Assembly: GCF_000485795.1 (NCBI RefSeq)
Contig: NZ_AXZL01000066.1
Span: forward strand, 62,001-126,000
Length of the DNA: 64,000 nt
From: Shewanella decolorationis S12
Lineage (GTDB): Bacteria; Pseudomonadota; Gammaproteobacteria; Enterobacterales; Shewanellaceae
Reading direction: 5' to 3'
The position numbers and the translations under genes were made by a program. This document shows positions 9,851 to 23,146 of this stretch, piece after piece (the stretch's first letter is position 1; each line of letters opens with the position of its first letter). The notes beneath the pieces are model-generated. The model saw only the letters and a list, made by a program, of their open reading frames with translations, was not told the DNA's origin and did no database searches.

Positions 9851-10648
9851 ATGGAGCTGCTGCTCGATACCTTAATGCAAACCATAGCCTCTTATATGTG
9901 GCCACTGTTTCGAGTGGCCAGCATGTTGATGGTTATGGTGGTGTTTGGTGCCGCAACAACACCGACTCGGGTACGTTTGCTTCTTGCTATAGCTATCACT
10001 CTTGCCATTGCGCCGGTATTGCCACCCGTTAAGGATGCCGAACTCTTTTCCTTAAGCGCTGTTTTTATTACCGCTCAGCAAATCATTATTGGCGTCGCCA
10101 TGGGCTTTGTGACCCAAATGGTGATGCAAACCTTTGTGTTAACGGGTCAGATCATTGGTATGCAAACTAGCTTAGGTTTTGCCTCTATGGTTGATCCGGG
10201 CTCTGGTCAACAAACGCCAGTGATAGGTAACTTCTTTTTATTACTCGCGACGCTGATTTTTCTCGCCGTCGATGGACACCTGTTGATGATCCGCATGCTC
10301 GTCGCCAGTTTTGAGACCTTACCGATTTCGAATCAAGGATTAACCTTGACAAGTTATCGCTCGCTGGCGGAATGGGGCTCCTATATGTTTGGCGCGGCAC
10401 TGACCATGTCGCTGTCGGCGATTATTGCTTTACTACTCGTTAACTTATCCTTTGGAGTCATGACCCGCGCCGCGCCGCAGCTGAACATTTTCTCGATAGG
10501 TTTCCCCATCACTATGATTGGTGGACTGCTGATTTTATGGTTGACCTTGACTCCCGTGATGGCCCATTTCGAAGAAGTCTGGGCATCGGCACAGCTTTTG
10601 CTGTGTGATATTTTAGGGCTTCAGTGTCAAGCCAATGGCATATTCTAA
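9851..10648 (+). CDS. fliR: Flagellar export gate protein FliR
   Basis: FliR completes the FliPQR gate and contacts FlhB. The 265-residue product is strongly hydrophobic with about six segments and shows the family features QIIGVAMGFVTQMVMQTF, GFASMVDPGSGQQTPVIGNF and RAAPQLNIFSIGFP. The last of these, near residue 210, is the most conserved FliR motif. It follows fliQ by 4 bases and precedes flhB by 17 bases. Confidence 0.98.
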   Translation: MELLLDTLMQTIASYMWPLFRVASMLMVMVVFGAATTPTRVRLLLAIAITLAIAPVLPPVKDAELFSLSAVFITAQQIIIGVAMGFVTQMVMQTFVLTGQIIGMQTSLGFASMVDPGSGQQTPVIGNFFLLLATLIFLAVDGHLLMIRMLVASFETLPISNQGLTLTSYRSLAEWGSYMFGAALTMSLSAIIALLLVNLSFGVMTRAAPQLNIFSIGFPITMIGGLLILWLTLTPVMAHFEEVWASAQLLLCDILGLQCQANGIF

Positions 10649-10665
10649 CCGGATAGGAACGCGTA

Positions 10666-11796
10666 ATGGCTGAAGAAAGTAGCGGCGAACGCAGCGAGGA
10701 ACCCACCGGGAGGCGCCTCGAACAGGCGCGAGAAAAAGGGCAGGTAGCCCGTTCAAAGGAGTTAGGTACCGCGACCGTATTACTCTCGGCGGCGACTGGC
10801 TTATATATGCTCGGACCTGGAATAGCGAAAGCCCTATCCAACGTATTCGAGCGCGTATTTACTATGGACCGCGCGGCAATTTTTGATACAAACCAGATGT
10901 TTAATGTATGGGGCGTCGTGGGGAGCGAGATTGGCTGGCCGTTACTCAAGATTATGTTACTGATTGTGGTGGTGGCATTTATCGGTAACGTATCCCTTGG
11001 CGGGATGAACTTCTCCACTCAAGCCATGATGCCCAAAGCCAGTAAGATGAGCCCGATTGCGGGGTTTAAGCGGATGTTTGGTGTGCAGGCTTTGGTTGAA
11101 CTAACCAAAGGGATTGCTAAGTTCTCTGTGGTAGCAATTGCCGCTTATTTGCTACTCAGTCATTATTTCAACGATATTCTGCTCCTGTCTGCCGATCATC
11201 TCCCCGGTAACGTCCATCATGCGCTGGATTTATTGGTGTGGATGTTCATTCTGCTTTGCTCCTCCGTCTTAGTCATAGTGGTTATCGATGTGCCGTTTCA
11301 GATCTGGAACCACAACAAACAGCTGAAAATGACTAAGCAGGAAGTCAAAGACGAGTATAAAGATACCGAAGGTAAACCTGAGGTTAAAGGGCGAGTTCGG
11401 CAAATGCAGCGTGAGTTAGCGCAGCGGCGTATGATGGCTGAAGTCCCTAATGCGGATGTGATTGTGGTAAACCCTGAGCACTATGCCGTGGCCATTAAAT
11501 ACGATGTAAAGCGTTCTGCTGCGCCTTTTGTTATCGCTAAAGGTGTTGATGATGTTGCATTTAAAATCCGTGAGGTGGCAAGGGCGCACAATATTGCCAT
11601 CGTTTCAGCGCCGCCGCTGGCTCGAGCGATTTATCACACCACTAAGCTTGATCAGCAGATCCCCGAAGGTTTATTTACCGCGGTCGCTCAAGTACTCGCT
11701 TATGTATTCCAGTTACGTCAGTATCAAAAAGGGCGTGGCCGTAAACCTATACCCATTCCACTTAATCAACCTATTCCTGACGAACTTAAATATTAG
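10666..11796 (+). CDS. flhB: Flagellar export switch protein FlhB
   Basis: FlhB is the substrate-specificity switch of the export gate. The 376-residue protein has the usual N-terminal ESSGERSEEPTGRRLEQAR stretch, four membrane helices (about 30-210) and a cytoplasmic domain that normally cleaves itself between Asn and Pro. Here the cleavage motif reads N269-P270-E271-H272 rather than the textbook NPTH. The catalytic Asn, Pro and His are kept. It closes the fliK...flhB operon. A free-standing copy of the post-cleavage domain lies at 25396-25704. Confidence 0.98.
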   Translation: MAEESSGERSEEPTGRRLEQAREKGQVARSKELGTATVLLSAATGLYMLGPGIAKALSNVFERVFTMDRAAIFDTNQMFNVWGVVGSEIGWPLLKIMLLIVVVAFIGNVSLGGMNFSTQAMMPKASKMSPIAGFKRMFGVQALVELTKGIAKFSVVAIAAYLLLSHYFNDILLLSADHLPGNVHHALDLLVWMFILLCSSVLVIVVIDVPFQIWNHNKQLKMTKQEVKDEYKDTEGKPEVKGRVRQMQRELAQRRMMAEVPNADVIVVNPEHYAVAIKYDVKRSAAPFVIAKGVDDVAFKIREVARAHNIAIVSAPPLARAIYHTTKLDQQIPEGLFTAVAQVLAYVFQLRQYQKGRGRKPIPIPLNQPIPDELKY

Positions 11797-12005
11797 GGCG
11801 GTTGACGTTTAAGTAAATTTTGGCCGCCACAACTGCAGCTCCTCGCTGAGGGGAATAACGAGGCATTATTTTACGTTTAGCGTGCACCAACTTGCCAGAA
11901 CAAACAAAAATGTAATCTCGAAACAACAGTGAACCCTGATAAGCTGTGTCGATATTTCTTAAGGCAATTTCTTTAATCTGTTACTTGGTTGTATAACACA
12001 TGATG

Positions 12006-12023
12006 TTGGCGTATTTCTTGCTT
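12006..12023 (+). promoter_or_regulatory. Sigma-54 (RpoN) type promoter before flhA
   Basis: TTGGCGTATTTCTTGCTT fits the -24/-12 consensus, with GG at 12008-12009 and GC at 12020-12021, 12 bases apart. It sits in the 263-base gap after flhB and 37 bases before the flhA ATG, giving a short leader. It would drive flhA-flhF-flhG-fliA and possibly the chemotaxis genes behind them, as reported for RpoN-dependent flagellar regulons of Vibrio-type bacteria. The rest of the gap has small GC-rich inverted repeats but no clear terminator. Confidence 0.75.
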
Positions 12024-12059
12024 TTAGGCTGTTATACGTCAAAGTTTAGGTATCTGTGA

Positions 12060-14159
12060 ATGGATGTTAAAGCCACCCTAGGCCAAGTAAAACAGTTGAG
12101 ACTGAGCTCTTTCAAGGGGATAGGTACGCCAATGCTAGTGCTTGCTGCATTGGCTATGATTGTGCTGCCTATCCCGCCGTTTCTACTCGACGTTTTGTTC
12201 TCCTTTAACATTGCCTTGGCTTTGATTGTTCTTCTTGTCGCGATTTATACCGACAGACCCTTAGATTTTGCTGCTTTTCCAACTGTTTTATTAGTTGCGA
12301 CACTGCTGCGACTCGCGCTTAACGTGGCCTCGACCCGTGTGGTATTACTCGAAGGTCACAATGGTGGTGACGCCGCGGGTAAGGTGATTGAGGCCTTCGG
12401 CTCCGTGGTGATTGGCGGTAACTATGCTGTCGGTCTAGTCGTATTTATCATTTTGATTATTATCAACTTTGCCGTTGTCACTAAAGGTGCTGGCCGTATT
12501 GCCGAGGTGAGTGCTCGCTTTACCTTAGATGCGATGCCCGGTAAGCAAATGGCCATCGATGCCGATTTAAATGCTGGCATTATTAATCAGGATCAAGCCA
12601 GAACTAGACGCGCCGAGGTGACCCGCGAAGCCGATTTCTATGGCGCAATGGACGGTGCGTCTAAGTTTGTGAAGGGCGATGCGATTGCCGGTATTATGAT
12701 CTTGGTTATCAACATTCTCGGTGGGTTTATTATCGGGATTGTGCAGCATGGTTTGACATTCTCTCAAGCCGTTGAAATTTATACTCTGTTAACCATCGGT
12801 GACGGTCTCGTCGCGCAAATCCCTGGTTTATTACTGTCAATCGCCGCGGCGTTGATGGTGACTCGTCAAAATGAATCTGGCGATATGGGGCAGATGCTAA
12901 TTAGTCAGATGTTTGACAGTCATAAGTCTCTGAGCATCGCTGCGGGCGTATTATTCGTGATGGGCATAGTTCCAGGCATGCCGCATATGGCGTTTTTGGG
13001 TTTCGCAGCAATCACTGGCGGAGCCGCATACTTTGTGTATAAACGTAATGAAGCTAAACGCACTAAAGCCCTCGAACAGGTTAAAACGGGTCCAACTGAA
13101 AAACTGGAGAGAGAGCCAAAAGAACTCAGTTGGGACGATGTACACCATGTTGATACTATCGGTCTGGAAGTGGGATACCGTTTAATCCCATTGGTCGATA
13201 AGGGCCAAGGTGGGGAATTACTAAGTCGGATCAAAGGGGTACGTAAAAAACTTTCGCAAGAACTGGGCTTCTTGGTGCCTGCGGTACATATTCGTGACAA
13301 TCTCGATTTATCACCCAATGCCTATCGCATTTCATTAATGGGCGTGGTAGTCGGTGAGGCGGATATTCGCCATGACTGCGAGCTAGCCATCAACCCAGGC
13401 CAAGTTTATGGCAAGCTCGATGGTATCGAGACTCGTGATCCTGCCTTTGGTCTCGAAGCCGTGTGGATTGCCCCTGAGCTGCGTGAACATGCACAAACCT
13501 TAGGTTATACCGTGGTGGATGCCGCGACAGTGGTGGCAACCCATATCAGCCAAATATTGACGAATAATGCGGCGAAACTCTTAGGCTACGAAGAAGTGCA
13601 ACAACTGATGGATATGCTTGCCAAGCATTCGCCTAAGTTGGTGGATGGCTTTATTCCGGATGTGATGCCGCTCGGAAATGTCGTAAAAGTGATGCAAAAC
13701 CTATTAAATGAAGGAGTTTCTGTCAGAGACTTGCGTACCATAGTGCAAACTTTGTTAGAATACGGCACTAAGAGTAACGATACAGAAGTGTTAACGGCGG
13801 CGGTGCGTATTGCATTGAAGCGCATGATAGTTCAAGAGATCTCCGGTCCTGAACTTGAAATCCCCGTCATAACTTTGGCGCCAGAGTTGGAACAGATGTT
13901 GCATCAATCAATGCAAGCAACCGGTGGCGATGGCCCCAATATCGAACCAGGCCTTGCAGAGCGCATGCAGCAATCCTTAGCGGATGCCGCTCAAAAGCAA
14001 GAAATGGTTGGTCAACCCGCTATATTGCTAACGTCAGGTATGTTACGTGCGACACTGTCTCGCTTTGTTAAATATACTATTCCAAATCTCAGAGTGATTT
14101 CTTATCAAGAAATCCCCGATGAAAAGCAAATACGCATAGTGTCTGCCGTCGGCCAGTAG
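12060..14159 (+). CDS. flhA: Flagellar export gate protein FlhA
   Basis: FlhA forms the nonameric ring that receives substrates and couples proton flow to export. The 699-residue product has about eight membrane helices in the first ~330 residues, including the FHIPEP-family signature region RFTLDAMPGKQMAIDADLNA near residue 150-170. The cytoplasmic ring domain follows to the end. The start is the ATG at 12060 (MDVKATLG), just downstream of the sigma-54 promoter. flhF begins 11 bases after the stop. Confidence 0.98.
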   Translation: MDVKATLGQVKQLRLSSFKGIGTPMLVLAALAMIVLPIPPFLLDVLFSFNIALALIVLLVAIYTDRPLDFAAFPTVLLVATLLRLALNVASTRVVLLEGHNGGDAAGKVIEAFGSVVIGGNYAVGLVVFIILIIINFAVVTKGAGRIAEVSARFTLDAMPGKQMAIDADLNAGIINQDQARTRRAEVTREADFYGAMDGASKFVKGDAIAGIMILVINILGGFIIGIVQHGLTFSQAVEIYTLLTIGDGLVAQIPGLLLSIAAALMVTRQNESGDMGQMLISQMFDSHKSLSIAAGVLFVMGIVPGMPHMAFLGFAAITGGAAYFVYKRNEAKRTKALEQVKTGPTEKLEREPKELSWDDVHHVDTIGLEVGYRLIPLVDKGQGGELLSRIKGVRKKLSQELGFLVPAVHIRDNLDLSPNAYRISLMGVVVGEADIRHDCELAINPGQVYGKLDGIETRDPAFGLEAVWIAPELREHAQTLGYTVVDAATVVATHISQILTNNAAKLLGYEEVQQLMDMLAKHSPKLVDGFIPDVMPLGNVVKVMQNLLNEGVSVRDLRTIVQTLLEYGTKSNDTEVLTAAVRIALKRMIVQEISGPELEIPVITLAPELEQMLHQSMQATGGDGPNIEPGLAERMQQSLADAAQKQEMVGQPAILLTSGMLRATLSRFVKYTIPNLRVISYQEIPDEKQIRIVSAVGQ

Positions 14160-14170
14160 AGGACGCATAA

Positions 14171-15547
14171 GTGAAGATTAAACGTTTTTTTGCCAAAGAC
14201 ATGCGTGCTGCACTGGCCCAAGTGAAGGACACGCTCGGCTCCGATGCCGTGATTATGTCGAATAAGAAAGTAAATGGCGGCATTGAGATTGTGGCCGCCG
14301 TTGACTACGACGAGCCAAAAGCGAAAGCGCCTGCAGCAGCACCTACCTTTATGGATGTGAGTGATGATTTAGTGTCACTTGGTGCCAAAGCGCCGATTCG
14401 TGCTGAAACTAAGCTGAAACCGTCAGCACCAGCGGACTCTCTCCAAGCTTTGCTCGAGAAGCAACAAAGTCGTTTAAACCAACAACTCACCCATCAAAAG
14501 CAAGACGCGGAGCTGCCTGCGTGGGCACAAGCATTACAGGCTCCCGCGGCGCAAAAAACTGAGCGCCGTGATATGGGAAATGCTTTCGATAAGAAGCCGC
14601 AGGTATCACAGAAGCAAAATGCGGATCTCGAAGCGATGCGTGATGAGTTAGCATCTTTACGCAATCTGCTCACCCATCAAGTGTCTGCGCTGATGACTGA
14701 ACACAAAAAACGTATCGATCCTGTGGGCGCCATGCTGGAGTCAAAATTATTGGAGGCTGAGTTTTCTCCTGCGGTCGCGAACAAGCTAGCCGCGCTCAGC
14801 CAACACTATACTCCGGCAGAATTAGTTCGTGCCTTGCCACAAAGTCTAGCCAATATGCTTGATAATCAAGGTGATGATATCGTTAAGCAAGGCGGTGTTG
14901 TGGCGCTGGTTGGCCCAACGGGTGTGGGGAAGACCACATCTTTAGCCAAATTAGCGGCTCGCTTTGCTGCCCATCATGGTGCGGACCAAGTGGCTTTGAT
15001 TACTACGGATCATTATCGTATTGGCGCGTATGAGCAATTGGCGACTTATGGCAAAATTATGGGATGCCCCGTTAAGCAAGCCCATGATCTTGCTGAGCTA
15101 GAGCAAATTCTGTATCAGTTCAGAAATCGCAAGCTAGTATTGATAGATACTGCTGGTATGGGCCAACGAGATATGCGTCTTTACCAGCAACTTGATAATT
15201 TAACTGCAAATAGCAGAATACCTATCCGCAGTTATCTGGTACTGTCTGCCACAGGACAGCGCCGCGTGCTGCAAGATGCTGTAAATCACTTTAAACGCAT
15301 TCCCTTATCTGGTGTTGTACTCACCAAACTTGATGAATCCGTGTCGTTAGCGGGCGCATTAAGTGTGTTGATCCAAAGTGGGTTGCCATTAAGTTATGTT
15401 ACGGATGGGCAGCGAGTGCCCGAAGATATGAAAGTCGCCGATACTTTATTGCTCGCAGAGCAAGCGTTAGCGGCCTTAGAAAACACTGAACAACAATCGT
15501 TACCAGACACAGCGTGGTCAGATAATATGACCTGTGCATTTGAGTAG
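14171..15547 (+). CDS. flhF: Polar flagellar placement GTPase FlhF
   Basis: FlhF is an SRP-family GTPase that marks the pole where the flagellum is built and recruits the MS ring. The 458-residue product starts with the basic B domain (MKIKRFFAKDMRAALAQVK), has a variable linker (about 60-180) and ends in the NG GTPase part. There the P-loop GPTGVGKTTS is near residue 250 and DTAGMGQRD near residue 325. GTG at 14171 is used as start, with AGAGGA upstream. Presence of flhF and flhG together indicates a polar flagellum. Confidence 0.97.
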   Translation: MKIKRFFAKDMRAALAQVKDTLGSDAVIMSNKKVNGGIEIVAAVDYDEPKAKAPAAAPTFMDVSDDLVSLGAKAPIRAETKLKPSAPADSLQALLEKQQSRLNQQLTHQKQDAELPAWAQALQAPAAQKTERRDMGNAFDKKPQVSQKQNADLEAMRDELASLRNLLTHQVSALMTEHKKRIDPVGAMLESKLLEAEFSPAVANKLAALSQHYTPAELVRALPQSLANMLDNQGDDIVKQGGVVALVGPTGVGKTTSLAKLAARFAAHHGADQVALITTDHYRIGAYEQLATYGKIMGCPVKQAHDLAELEQILYQFRNRKLVLIDTAGMGQRDMRLYQQLDNLTANSRIPIRSYLVLSATGQRRVLQDAVNHFKRIPLSGVVLTKLDESVSLAGALSVLIQSGLPLSYVTDGQRVPEDMKVADTLLLAEQALAALENTEQQSLPDTAWSDNMTCAFE

Positions 15548-15551
15548 AGTT

Positions 15552-16433
15552 ATGACCCTGGATCAAGCAAGTGGTTTACGTATGATGAATCAACCCTATA
15601 ACGAAAAAGTGAAAGTAATCGCGGTTACGGGTGGTAAAGGTGGCGTGGGTAAAACCAGCGTGTCCATCAATACCGCAGTAGCATTAGCCGAAAAGGGCAA
15701 GCGTGTCTTAGTGCTTGATGCCGACCTTGGCTTAGCAAACGTCGATGTCATGTTAGGGATCCGTGCTGAACGTAACCTTTCCCATGTACTCTCAGGCGAT
15801 GCTGAGCTGGACGACATTATTGTCCGCGGTCCTAAAGGTATTGGCATTGTCCCCGCAACCTCTGGTACTCAAGGTATGGTCGAATTAAGTCCTGCGCAAC
15901 ATGCGGGGTTAATTCGTGCTTTCAGTGAGATGCGTACCCAGTTTGATATTCTTATCGTCGATACCGCGGCGGGGATTTCAGATATGGTGCTCAGTTTCTC
16001 CCGTGCGTCACAGGATGTGCTAGTTGTTGTTTGTGACGAGCCAACCTCAATCACTGACGCCTATGCGTTAATCAAAATCCTCAGCCGTGAACACGGCGTC
16101 TTCCGCTTTAAAATTGTTGCAAATATGGTGCGTAGTTTGCGCGAAGGTATGGAATTGTTTGCTAAACTCAGTAAAGTGACCGACAGATTTTTAGACGTGG
16201 CACTTGAATTAGTGGCAACGATACCGTTTGACGAGAATCTGCGTAAATCGGTACGTAAGCAAAAGCTTGTTGTTGAGGCTTATCCTAAATCTCCTGCAGC
16301 GATTGCTTACCATGGTCTAGCGAATAAAATTATGAGCTGGCCAGTACCCCAGCAACCTGGTGGGCATTTGGAGTTTTTCGTTGAGCGATTAGTTCAGCGA
16401 CCAGATTTTCAAGAGGAAAAAACGAGTGAATAA
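15552..16433 (+). CDS. flhG: Flagellar number regulator FlhG (FleN)
   Basis: FlhG is a MinD/ParA-like ATPase that limits polar flagellum number by acting on FlhF and on the flagellar master regulator. The start at ATG 15552 is chosen because it begins with the conserved DQASGLR motif (residues 4-10), the FlhF-activating helix. An upstream GTG would add six residues inside flhF. The deviant Walker A KGGVGKTS lies near residues 28-36. The hydrophobic C-terminal membrane-targeting helix is only weakly visible. The stop overlaps fliA by 8 bases. Confidence 0.96.
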   Translation: MTLDQASGLRMMNQPYNEKVKVIAVTGGKGGVGKTSVSINTAVALAEKGKRVLVLDADLGLANVDVMLGIRAERNLSHVLSGDAELDDIIVRGPKGIGIVPATSGTQGMVELSPAQHAGLIRAFSEMRTQFDILIVDTAAGISDMVLSFSRASQDVLVVVCDEPTSITDAYALIKILSREHGVFRFKIVANMVRSLREGMELFAKLSKVTDRFLDVALELVATIPFDENLRKSVRKQKLVVEAYPKSPAAIAYHGLANKIMSWPVPQQPGGHLEFFVERLVQRPDFQEEKTSE

Positions 16434-17139
16434 AGCCGCAGCGTATACTTGTTTAGACAATAAAACGTCAATCGTTGAACAGTATGCACCGTTGGTTAAA
16501 AGAATTGCACATCACTTGCTCGCCAGATTACCTGCTTCAGTGCAGCTCGATGACTTGCTTCAAGCGGGGATGATGGGGTTATTAGAAGCATCATCTAAGT
16601 TTGATGGCGGTAAAGGTGCAAAGTTTGAAACCTTCGCCGGCATAAGGATCCGTGGTGCCATGTTGGATGAAATCCGTCGTGGCGATTGGGTTCCTCGTTC
16701 TGTCCACCGTAATAATCGTCGAATTGCTCATGCCATTGATGAGTTAGAGCAAGTGCTGGGTCGTGATGCACGCGACACAGAAATTGCAGAAAAACTTGAT
16801 ATGACGCTAGATGAGTACCATCATATTCTTAACGATGTTTCTGTTGGTAAAATCATAGGGATAGAGGACTTAGGCGTATCACAGGATATACTTACTACAA
16901 GCGATAATGTTAGTGATGGTACGTTTGAAGTGTTGGCAGAGACCCAGTTTCATTCTGCACTTGTAGAGGCAATAAAATTATTGCCCGAAAGAGATGCGCT
17001 AGTGCTATCGTTGTACTACGATGAAGCATTGAATTTAAAAGAAATTGGCGCCATTCTTGAGGTAAGCGAATCGCGTGTTAGCCAGATTCTAAGTCAGGCA
17101 ATGTTGCGACTCAAAGGCAAACTCAAGCATTGGACATAA
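16426..17139 (+). CDS. fliA: Flagellar sigma factor FliA (sigma-28)
   Basis: FliA directs RNA polymerase to late flagellar and chemotaxis promoters and is held off by FlgM. The 237-residue product has sigma region 2 (about residues 20-95, with DDLLQAGMMGLLEA and FETFAGIRIRGAMLDEIR), region 3 (about 100-150) and region 4 with a helix-turn-helix (LKEIGAILEVSESRVSQI, about 205-222). It starts at GTG 16426 inside flhG, with AGAGG upstream. It is the last gene of the regulatory flhAFG-fliA group before cheY. Confidence 0.98.
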   Translation: MNKAAAYTCLDNKTSIVEQYAPLVKRIAHHLLARLPASVQLDDLLQAGMMGLLEASSKFDGGKGAKFETFAGIRIRGAMLDEIRRGDWVPRSVHRNNRRIAHAIDELEQVLGRDARDTEIAEKLDMTLDEYHHILNDVSVGKIIGIEDLGVSQDILTTSDNVSDGTFEVLAETQFHSALVEAIKLLPERDALVLSLYYDEALNLKEIGAILEVSESRVSQILSQAMLRLKGKLKHWT

Positions 17140-17186
17140 GTATAATCATTAATTGAGCACTGAATGTCAGCTCACCGGAGGAAACC

Positions 17187-17570
17187 TTGGACAAGAATAT
17201 GAAGATTCTCATCGTTGATGACTTTTCGACAATGAGACGGATCATCAAGAACTTGTTGCGAGACTTGGGCTTTAACAACACCCAAGAAGCGGACGATGGC
17301 TCAACCGCCTTGCCAATGTTGCAAAAAGGGGATTTTGATTTTGTCGTCACAGACTGGAACATGCCTGGAATGCAGGGGATTGATTTGCTCAAAGCAATTA
17401 GAGCAGATGACTCCCTTAAGCATTTACCTGTGCTTATGGTGACCGCTGAAGCAAAACGTGAACAAATTATCGCTGCTGCGCAAGCAGGAGTGAATGGCTA
17501 CGTCGTTAAACCTTTTACTGCAGCAACTTTAAAAGAGAAGTTAGATAAAATATTCGAACGACTCGCTTAA
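17187..17570 (+). CDS. cheY: Chemotaxis response regulator CheY
   Basis: CheY carries phosphate from CheA to FliM and so sets flagellar rotation. The 127-residue single receiver domain has the acid pocket D11-D12, the phosphorylated D56 (VVTDWNMPG), T86-type switch residue in VLMVTAEA and K108-type lysine in YVVKPF. The start is TTG at 17187. A strong GGAGG ends six bases before it, which favours it over the ATG four codons later. Confidence 0.97.
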   Translation: MDKNMKILIVDDFSTMRRIIKNLLRDLGFNNTQEADDGSTALPMLQKGDFDFVVTDWNMPGMQGIDLLKAIRADDSLKHLPVLMVTAEAKREQIIAAAQAGVNGYVVKPFTAATLKEKLDKIFERLA

Positions 17571-17583
17571 GCAGGGATGAGCT

Positions 17584-18321
17584 ATGAAGTCACAAACATC
17601 AGGGCTCATCACGCTCGAGCAAGCGCAGCGTTTAGTTGAATTATTGAACGCTAATGAACAAACTCAAGCGGATGATTTATTTAGGGAACTCGCTGCTCCA
17701 CTCCAAAGAGAGCTCTTTGACGAAGTCGGAAAACTGACTCGGCAACTACACAGCGCATTAATGGATTTCCAAATCGATAATCGTTTGATTGAGTTAGCTA
17801 ATACTGAAATACCCGATGCTAAGGAAAGGCTGAGTTATGTCATTGACATGACGGAGCAAGCTGCAAATAAAACGATGGATGCAGTTGAAGAATGCTTGCC
17901 GTTAGCGAATGCATTAACCGCGAATATCCAGCAAGTGATGCCATCTTGGGATAAGTTAATGCGTCGTGAAATTGCACTCGGTGATTTTAAAGTGCTTTGT
18001 CACAATGTTCAGCATTTGATGTCGCGTAGTGAACTGGATTCAAACCGATTACGTGAATTGCTCAACCAAATATTGATGGCGCAGGATTTTCAAGACCTGA
18101 CAGGACAAATGATCCGTCGGGTAATCGATCTAGTGATGGAAGTTGAAAGTAATCTGGTGTCTATGCTGACGGTGTTTGGTGAGCAGCCAATAATTGAGAG
18201 TCAGATTACTCAGAAAAATAATATTGAAGCTGAAGGGCCGATAATGAATGCCGAACTTCGTCAAGATGTCGTAACGGGTCAAGACGAGGTGGATGATCTG
18301 CTATCGAGTCTGGGTTTCTAA
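17584..18321 (+). CDS. cheZ: CheY phosphatase CheZ
   Basis: CheZ removes phosphate from CheY. The 245-residue protein is mainly a long helical hairpin. It contains the catalytic stretch ILMAQDFQDLTGQMIRRV (about 165-182), where the Gln residues attack CheY-P, and ends in DEVDDLLSSLGF, the known CheY-binding tail peptide. It follows cheY by 13 bases and precedes cheA by 15 bases. Confidence 0.97.
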   Translation: MKSQTSGLITLEQAQRLVELLNANEQTQADDLFRELAAPLQRELFDEVGKLTRQLHSALMDFQIDNRLIELANTEIPDAKERLSYVIDMTEQAANKTMDAVEECLPLANALTANIQQVMPSWDKLMRREIALGDFKVLCHNVQHLMSRSELDSNRLRELLNQILMAQDFQDLTGQMIRRVIDLVMEVESNLVSMLTVFGEQPIIESQITQKNNIEAEGPIMNAELRQDVVTGQDEVDDLLSSLGF

Positions 18322-18336
18322 CTGGGAGTCAATTTG

Positions 18337-22290
<3,954 letters not shown>

Positions 22291-22354
22291 CACAGATGTT
22301 ACTCTAAGTAAGCCTAGCTAATCGCCAAGCTTTAACATTAAAGAGGTCAGTGCT

Positions 22355-23146
22355 TTGAAGGTCTGGACCATTGCGAATCAAAAAGGTGGGGTGGGTAAAA
22401 CCACGTCTGTAGCTAGCTTAGCAGGTGCACTTGCTAAGCGGGGCAAACGTGTACTTATGATAGATACCGATCCACACGCCTCGCTTGGTTATTATCTTGG
22501 TATTGATTCGGAAGAAGTTCCAGGGTCGCTCTTTGATGTTTTCATCGCACATAAAAACTTAACTAAAGAGTTGGTTCAGTCACATATCGTACCAACCTTA
22601 GTGGATGGCCTAGATTTACTGCCCGCCACTATGGCGCTTGCAACGCTTGACCGAGCATTGGGTCATCAAGAGGGGATGGGGCTAGTGTTGCGTAATTTAC
22701 TTGCGCTTGTGGCAGATGAATATGATGTAGCCATAGTGGATTGTCCACCCGTGTTGGGGGTACTCATGGTAAATGCGCTCGCGGCAAGCCAGCATATTGT
22801 TATTCCTGTGCAAACTGAGTTTCTCGCCATCAAAGGTTTAGAGCGCATGGTGAAGACGATGGAGATTATGGGGAGGTCGAAGAAAACTCGTTACAGTTAT
22901 ACAGTCGTGCCAACGATGTATGATAAACGCACGAAAGCTTCTCCTGCCGCGCTACAGCTTTTGAATGAACAATATGGTGACAGCCTTTGGCGAGATGTCA
23001 TCCCTGTTGATACTAAATTTAGAGATGCAAGTTTGGCACATTTACCTGCTTCGCATTATGCAAGTGGGTGTCGTGGTGTAAAAGCTTACGAAAGATTATT
23101 AGATTTTCTTCTAGTTGGGGAGTTTGGTCATGTCAAAATCGGTTGA
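22355..23146 (+). CDS. parC: ParA-like chemotaxis array positioning ATPase ParC
   Basis: This ParA/MinD-family ATPase has the deviant Walker A KGGVGKTT at residues 10-17, the ATP-sensing IDTDPHASL stretch near residue 38 and VDCPPVLG near residue 128. In Vibrio the orthologue in the same place (after cheB, before parP and cheW) is ParC, which brings chemoreceptor arrays to the cell pole and shares them between daughters. The start is TTG at 22355 with AGAGG upstream, and no ATG fits the conserved N-terminus. It should not be confused with topoisomerase IV ParC. The end overlaps parP by 17 bases. Confidence 0.9.
   Translation: MKVWTIANQKGGVGKTTSVASLAGALAKRGKRVLMIDTDPHASLGYYLGIDSEEVPGSLFDVFIAHKNLTKELVQSHIVPTLVDGLDLLPATMALATLDRALGHQEGMGLVLRNLLALVADEYDVAIVDCPPVLGVLMVNALAASQHIVIPVQTEFLAIKGLERMVKTMEIMGRSKKTRYSYTVVPTMYDKRTKASPAALQLLNEQYGDSLWRDVIPVDTKFRDASLAHLPASHYASGCRGVKAYERLLDFLLVGEFGHVKIG

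Noticed and set aside
22355-23146. Plasmid partition ParA or topoisomerase IV subunit ParC
   Set aside because: Position in the chemotaxis operon and absence of a ParB gene or parS sites point to the array-positioning ATPase. The protein is a P-loop ATPase, not a topoisomerase.
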